From the NCBI GenBank assembly GCA_900547045.1, contig URFB01000005.1:1-17448 (forward strand): 17,448 nucleotides of DNA, read 5' to 3'. Within the stretch, counting starts at the first letter, position 1. Each line of letters opens with the position of its first letter. The position numbers and the translations under genes were made by a program. This document shows, in pieces, positions 13,534 to 17,448 of this stretch. The stretch is from an uncultured Mollicutes bacterium (GTDB lineage Bacteria; Bacillota_I; Bacilli_A; Acholeplasmatales; Anaeroplasmataceae). Below the pieces are notes generated by a model. The model saw nothing but the letters and a program-made list of their open reading frames with translations. It had not been told where the DNA came from and did no database searches.

Positions 13534-15267
13534 ATGATAAGATTACTTAAAAAATTTAGACCGATTGATTGGTTTATGGCTTGTATCGTCGTATGCTTTG
13601 TTGTAGGGCAGGTATACTTTGATTTAAAGCTTCCTGAGTATACTAAGGAAATCATTCAAAAGATGATTGACACAACTAAAACATCTAAGGATATTTGGTC
13701 TACGGGAGGAAGAATGCTTTTGATTTGCTTAGCAAATATAGGATGTACTATAATGCTAGGCCTTTTTGCGACTCTTATCGCAACTAATTTTTCTAAAAGA
13801 TTACGTCTTGAGGTATTTGAGAAGGTTGAATCATTTTCCCTTGAGGAAATGGGCGAATTTGAAACGGCCTCATTAATTACACGTACTACTAATGATATTC
13901 AACAGGTTCAAATGGCTTATGGAATGAGCTTAAGAATGATAATTGCAGCGCCAGTTACGGCGGTTTGGGCCATTATTAAAATTAAGAATACATCATTAAC
14001 TTTAAGTCTATCTGTTGGTGCAGCTATTTTAGCTTTATTATTACTAATGGTATTTGTTTTTGTAATTGTACTACCAAGATTTAAGAAGATTCAAAGATTA
14101 ACGGATGATCTTAATAATGTAACTCGTGAAAATTTAACCGGCTTACGTGTTGTAAGAGCATATGATGCTGAGGATTATCAAAATGAAAAGTTTGAGCGTG
14201 CAAATGATGCTTTAACTAAGAATAACCTTATTGCTAACCGTATTATGGGTCTTATGATGCCTGCCATGACAATGGTTATGTCTAGTATTAGCTTAATTGT
14301 TTACTGGGTTGGTTCATATCAAATTAACGCAGCTAAGGTTGAATATGCTGATTTACAAACATTTTCAAGCTATTCAATGCAAATTCTTATGAGCTTTATG
14401 ATGGTTGCTATGCTTCTAATTTTAATTCCTCGTGCTAGTGTTGCAGCTAAGCGTATTCTTGAGGTTTTAGATACAAAAAATAAGATTAAGGACCCAAGTG
14501 AATATAAAGAACTTAATGGCGATGCATCTCTTGAATTTAAGAATGTAACATTTAGATATCCTAATGGTGATCAACCGGTTATTTCTAATATTAGCTTTAA
14601 GGTAAAAGCGGGTGAAACCCTTGCCATTATTGGCTCAACTGGTGCTGGTAAAACAACCATTATGAATATGATTCCCCGTTTTTATGATTCAACTGAGGGC
14701 GAGGTTTTAGTTAATGGTAATAATGTTAAGGATTATACTAAGCATGATTTAAGAGAGGCTAATTGCTATGGGCCTCCAAAGAGTTTTTTTTTTTTTTGGG
14801 CAATTAAATCAAATATTAGCTATGGTGCCGCAAATCTTACTGAGGAAGAAATGAAGGATGCAGCTCATCTTGCGATGGCAGATGAATTCATTGATTTAAT
14901 GCCTGAAAAATATGAATCTCATATTGCCCAGGGTGGTAAGAATGTATCTGGTGGACAGATGCAACGTCTATGCATTGCTCGTGCTGTTGCTAAAAAGCCG
15001 CAAATTTATTTATTTGATGATTCATTCTCAGCCCTTGACTATAAAACGGATAAGGAAGTAAGAAGAAGACTTCATGAAAAAACAAAGGATGCCGTTACTG
15101 TAATTGTAGCTCAACGTATTGGTACCATTAAGGATGCCGATAAGATTGTTGTTCTTGATGATGGTAAGGTTGTTGGCTATGGTAATCATGAGGAGCTACT
15201 TCATAGCTGTGATGTCTATAAGGAAATCGCTTTATCACAATTAAGTAAGGAGGAATTAGGTTTATGA
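13534..15267 (+). CDS. ABC exporter half-transporter, degenerate ATP-site subunit
   Basis: A 577-aa type IV ABC exporter subunit: six-TM domain at about 15-300, then ATPase domain. Walker A is GSTGAGKTT (367-375), the signature is intact VSGGQ (471-475), Walker B is IYLFDDSFSALD (491-502) with Asp496 where the catalytic Glu should be, and the switch His is Gln527 (VAQRIGT). These two changes mark the subunit that brings Walker motifs to the degenerate site of heterodimeric exporters such as LmrCD, BmrCD and TM287/288. The Q-loop is abnormal: where V-P-Q-x-x-x-L-F-x-G-T-I is expected, the sequence reads YGPPKSFFFFWAIKSN (412-427), coded by a run of 14 T; the conserved Gln is replaced by Pro. 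Frame is kept. AAAGGA is the ribosome binding site; the stop overlaps the next start (ATGA). Confidence 0.92.
   Translation: MIRLLKKFRPIDWFMACIVVCFVVGQVYFDLKLPEYTKEIIQKMIDTTKTSKDIWSTGGRMLLICLANIGCTIMLGLFATLIATNFSKRLRLEVFEKVESFSLEEMGEFETASLITRTTNDIQQVQMAYGMSLRMIIAAPVTAVWAIIKIKNTSLTLSLSVGAAILALLLLMVFVFVIVLPRFKKIQRLTDDLNNVTRENLTGLRVVRAYDAEDYQNEKFERANDALTKNNLIANRIMGLMMPAMTMVMSSISLIVYWVGSYQINAAKVEYADLQTFSSYSMQILMSFMMVAMLLILIPRASVAAKRILEVLDTKNKIKDPSEYKELNGDASLEFKNVTFRYPNGDQPVISNISFKVKAGETLAIIGSTGAGKTTIMNMIPRFYDSTEGEVLVNGNNVKDYTKHDLREANCYGPPKSFFFFWAIKSNISYGAANLTEEEMKDAAHLAMADEFIDLMPEKYESHIAQGGKNVSGGQMQRLCIARAVAKKPQIYLFDDSFSALDYKTDKEVRRRLHEKTKDAVTVIVAQRIGTIKDADKIVVLDDGKVVGYGNHEELLHSCDVYKEIALSQLSKEELGL
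14784..14797 (+). repeat. T14 homopolymer inside the ABC gene
   Basis: Fourteen consecutive T encode Phe-Phe-Phe-Phe (residues 418-421) and parts of the codons on either side, in the Q-loop region. The preceding bases also differ from what the family would need. A run this long is prone to slipped-strand mutation and to sequencing or assembly error. Confidence 0.9.
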
Positions 15268-17123
15268 GTAATCAAAATACACCTAAGGGCCCAGGAATAG
15301 CCATGGGTGGAGCTAGGGCTAAAAACTTTAAGAAAAGCATTATTCAGCTTGCTGTTTTCCTACGTCCATACCTAATCCCTATTGCAGCTTCTATTATATT
15401 TACAATTGTGGCGTGTATTCTTTCAATTTTAGCTCCAACTAAATTGTCAGATATTTCAACGGCTACATCAAGAATTTATTACAATAAGAATAATTTAGTT
15501 TTTGGTGGATTCTATCTTGATGGATCTATGTATCAAAGAACTGAGGAGCTATTTAAAACAATAAGAAATACAGGTATTGTGCTTTTATGCTTCTACGGTA
15601 TAAGCTTTATTCTAAATTACTTGCAGGCTTATATTCTTGCTGGTGTTAACCAGTCAGTTACAAAAAAGTTTAGAAAAGAAATATCTGCTAAAATTAACCG
15701 TATTCCATTATCTTATTTTGATCACACAAGCTATGGTGATATTCTATCAAGAGTAACTAATGATGTTGATACAATTGGTCAATCCTTAAATCAATCAATT
15801 ACTTCCTTAATTTCTTCAGTAACAATGCTTGTTGGTGTTATCATTGCGATGATGGTAAGCTGCTGGCAATTAGGTCTTACGACTATTGCTACAGTTCCGG
15901 TATCAATGATTTTAATTATAATTATTGCTAAAGTAAGTCAAAAGTATTATAAGAATCAACAAATCTATTTAGGTAAGCTAAATGGTACAATCGAAGAAAC
16001 CTATAGTGGTGTGATTGTTGTTAAAGCCTTTAATGGTGAGAAGAAGGCTCTTGATGATTTTAAGAAATCAAATGAAGAAATTTATAAAAGTGCTTGGAAA
16101 TCTAATACCTTAGGTAGCTTAATGATACCTATTACAAGCTTCATTTCTAATGTTGGCTATGTCTTTATTTGTGTTATTGGTGGAGCTCTATATAAGGACC
16201 ATATAATTGCAATTGGTACCATTACAAGCTTTATTGTATATCTAAATCTATTTAGAAGCCCAATTCAGCAAATCTCTCAGGCTATGACATATCTTCAGCA
16301 AATGGCCGCTTCATCTGAGCGTGTATTTGAGTTCCTTGAGCTTGAAGAGCAGGCAGACGAAAGTGAAAAGAATGCCCAAATTGAAAATATTAAAGGTGAG
16401 GTTATCTTTGATCATGTTGATTTTAGCTACTATCCTGAAAAGCCAATTATTAAGGATTTTAATGCCGTAGTAAAGCCAGGTTACAAGGTAGCTATTGTAG
16501 GACCTACTGGTGCAGGTAAGACAACAATTGTTAATTTACTAATGCGCTTCTATGAAATTAATAGTGGTCATATTTTAATTGATGGCGTTGATACAAGTAA
16601 AATGAAGCGTGAATATGTAAGAGGCTTATTCTCAATGGTACTTCAGGATACTTGGGTATTTAATGGTACAATTAGAGAAAATATTGTCTATGACAAGGAA
16701 AATGTTAGCCAGGAAGAGCTTGAAAAGGCTTGTAGGGCAGCTAATTTATGGCATTTTATTGAATCAGAGCCTAATGGCCTTGATACTGTATTGTCAGAAA
16801 CAACTGCTCTATCTGAGGGTCAAAGACAATTACTTACAATTGCGCGTGCTATGGTTCAAAATAGCCCAATGCTAATTCTTGATGAGGCTACATCAAATGT
16901 TGATACGAGAACAGAAATTCTAATTCAGGAGGCTATGGATAAGCTAACTGAGGGAAGGACATCATTTGTTATCGCTCACAGATTATCAACAATTAAAAAT
17001 GCTGATTTAATTTTAGTATTAAAGGATGGAAATATTATTGAGCAGGGGAACCATGAAAGCCTACTTGCTCAAAATGGCTTCTATGCTAAGCTTTATAATT
17101 CTCAATTTGAAAATGTTGAGTAA
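15264..17123 (+). CDS. ABC exporter half-transporter, catalytic-site subunit
   Basis: A 619-aa partner of the preceding subunit. A Gly/Lys-rich cytoplasmic N-terminus (about 1-25) precedes a six-TM domain (about 30-340) with an extra loop after TM1 (TSRIYYNKNNLVFGGFYLDG) that is common in this branch. ATPase motifs: Walker A GPTGAGKTT (413-421), Q-loop Gln461 (VLQDTWVFNGTI), Walker B LILDEATS with catalytic E541, and H572 (IAHRLST). The signature is LSEGQ (516-520), not LSGGQ. So this subunit supplies Walker motifs to the active site and a weak signature to the degenerate site, the exact complement of the partner. Together they should form a heterodimeric multidrug or peptide/lipid exporter under MarR control. 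AAGGAGG (15247-15253) and the ATGA overlap indicate coupled translation. Confidence 0.95.
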   Translation: MSNQNTPKGPGIAMGGARAKNFKKSIIQLAVFLRPYLIPIAASIIFTIVACILSILAPTKLSDISTATSRIYYNKNNLVFGGFYLDGSMYQRTEELFKTIRNTGIVLLCFYGISFILNYLQAYILAGVNQSVTKKFRKEISAKINRIPLSYFDHTSYGDILSRVTNDVDTIGQSLNQSITSLISSVTMLVGVIIAMMVSCWQLGLTTIATVPVSMILIIIIAKVSQKYYKNQQIYLGKLNGTIEETYSGVIVVKAFNGEKKALDDFKKSNEEIYKSAWKSNTLGSLMIPITSFISNVGYVFICVIGGALYKDHIIAIGTITSFIVYLNLFRSPIQQISQAMTYLQQMAASSERVFEFLELEEQADESEKNAQIENIKGEVIFDHVDFSYYPEKPIIKDFNAVVKPGYKVAIVGPTGAGKTTIVNLLMRFYEINSGHILIDGVDTSKMKREYVRGLFSMVLQDTWVFNGTIRENIVYDKENVSQEELEKACRAANLWHFIESEPNGLDTVLSETTALSEGQRQLLTIARAMVQNSPMLILDEATSNVDTRTEILIQEAMDKLTEGRTSFVIAHRLSTIKNADLILVLKDGNIIEQGNHESLLAQNGFYAKLYNSQFENVE

Positions 17124-17130
17124 AAAAGAT

Positions 17131-17153
17131 GGAATCGCATGATTCCTTTTTTT
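17131..17153 (+). terminator. Terminator of the ABC exporter operon
   Basis: GGAATC (17131-17136) pairs with GATTCC (17141-17146), loop GCAT, followed by seven T. Confidence 0.9.
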
Positions 17154-17318
17154 ATATTATTAGTAATTGATGTCTTTTATGTAACAAAATCTAATTGTTT
17201 ATTAAAAGAATTGATGTATCTTTGGATGAGAAGCAAAATAAAGTATTAACCTTCGTATATAATATGTAATTGATAAATATTAAATTTGAAGAACAATATT
17301 ATTATAGCCGCTTATAAC

Positions 17319-17347
17319 TTGTAAAACTAAAATCTAGTTGCTATAAT
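17319..17347 (+). promoter_or_regulatory. Promoter for the gene entering at the right edge
   Basis: TTGTAA (17319-17324), 17 bases, TATAAT (17342-17347) with TGC before the -10. The DNA from 17154 to here shows no recognisable gene; a short open stretch at about 17198-17270 has no support. Confidence 0.65.
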
Positions 17348-17398
17348 AGAATTACAAATAGATATTATTGTGAAATTATTGCTCCATTAATTAAGCTA

Positions 17399-17428
17399 GT
17401 CAGTTTGATAAATGGAGGTAAAACTGAC
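17399..17428 (+). promoter_or_regulatory. Inverted repeat enclosing the ribosome binding site
   Basis: GTCAGTTT (17399-17406) is exactly complementary to AAACTGAC (17421-17428). The 14-base loop holds GGAGGT (17414-17419) and the ATG follows the stem directly. In RNA this would present the binding site in a loop beside a paired start region; in DNA it is a 30-bp palindromic site. Could be an operator or a translational control element. Confidence 0.55.
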
Positions 17429-17448
17429 ATGAATAATATTTGTTTCTC
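17429..17448 (+). CDS. Start of a gene cut by the window edge
   Basis: ATG 17429 followed by AAT AAT ATT TGT TTC (MNNICF). GGAGGT is 9 bases upstream and a good promoter lies about 80 bases upstream. Only six full codons are visible, so the product cannot be named. Confidence 0.6.

Noticed and set aside
17165..17217. AATTGATGT occurs twice, 44 bases apart (17165-17173, 17209-17217).
   Set aside because: Nine bases in very AT-rich DNA with only two copies; no regular spacing or further similarity, so no CRISPR or iteron array.
17198..17272. Short open stretch ending LDEKQNKVLTFVYNM before a TAA.
   Set aside because: Only about 24 codons, TTG start without a ribosome binding site, no family match; may be a gene remnant but cannot be supported.
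1..17448. Mollicute-type code with TGA as Trp.
   Set aside because: Trp is encoded by TGG throughout and TGA ends the first ABC gene (15265-15267).

Overview
The window is AT-rich, low-GC Bacillota-type DNA. The signs are strong GGAGG-like Shine-Dalgarno sites, many short GC-stem/T-run terminators, sigma-A-like promoters, and TGA used as a stop (first ABC gene) while Trp is TGG, so the code is standard. A class III (oxygen-sensitive) ribonucleotide reductase beside a Crp/Fnr-type regulator points to an anaerobe, probably a gut or rumen member of the Clostridia, Erysipelotrichia or related Bacilli. The exact lineage cannot be fixed from the sequence alone.

Layout. (1) 106-2454: a compact + strand operon, maf - dusB - calcineurin-like phosphoesterase, with overlapping ends, one promoter and one terminator. 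(2) 2494-2932: a decayed pair. One is a small membrane-protein gene with an in-frame stop and apparently a missing middle; the other is the N-terminal stub of a TetR-type regulator. Promoter, ribosome binding site and terminator survive around them. (3) 2999-4771 (-): a three-domain Xaa-Pro aminopeptidase. Divergent from it is a CvpA-family membrane protein split by a -1 frameshift (4902-5614). (4) 5671-5744: an unexplained long inverted repeat, then a promoter driving an unknown two-TM protein with a very acidic tail (5885-6640) and transketolase (6695-8662). (5) 8770-9117: a small unknown soluble protein, then a 300-base region with little coding content. (6) 9458-12383: a Crp/Fnr-type regulator (-) divergent from nrdD (+), with a palindrome between them. 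No nrdG activase gene follows nrdD. (7) 12406-12900 (-): a membrane-protein reading frame without a normal start. (8) 12939-17123: a MarR regulator (-) divergent from two overlapping ABC exporter half-transporter genes. The 130-base gap has well-formed promoters in both directions and three palindromes. The pair has complementary degenerate and canonical ATP sites, as in LmrCD/BmrCD/TM287-288-type exporters. (9) 17319-17448: a new promoter, a hairpin holding a ribosome binding site in its loop, and the first codons of the next gene.

Most genes are ordinary housekeeping or efflux functions. I did not find a clearly new multi-gene system. The most notable points are gene decay and possible phase-variation or assembly-error spots: the T14 run in the Q-loop of the first ABC protein, the cvpA frameshift on an A6 slippery site, the decayed tetR/membrane-protein pair, the start-less ORF at 12406-12900, and several palindromes or hairpins placed over promoters and starts.
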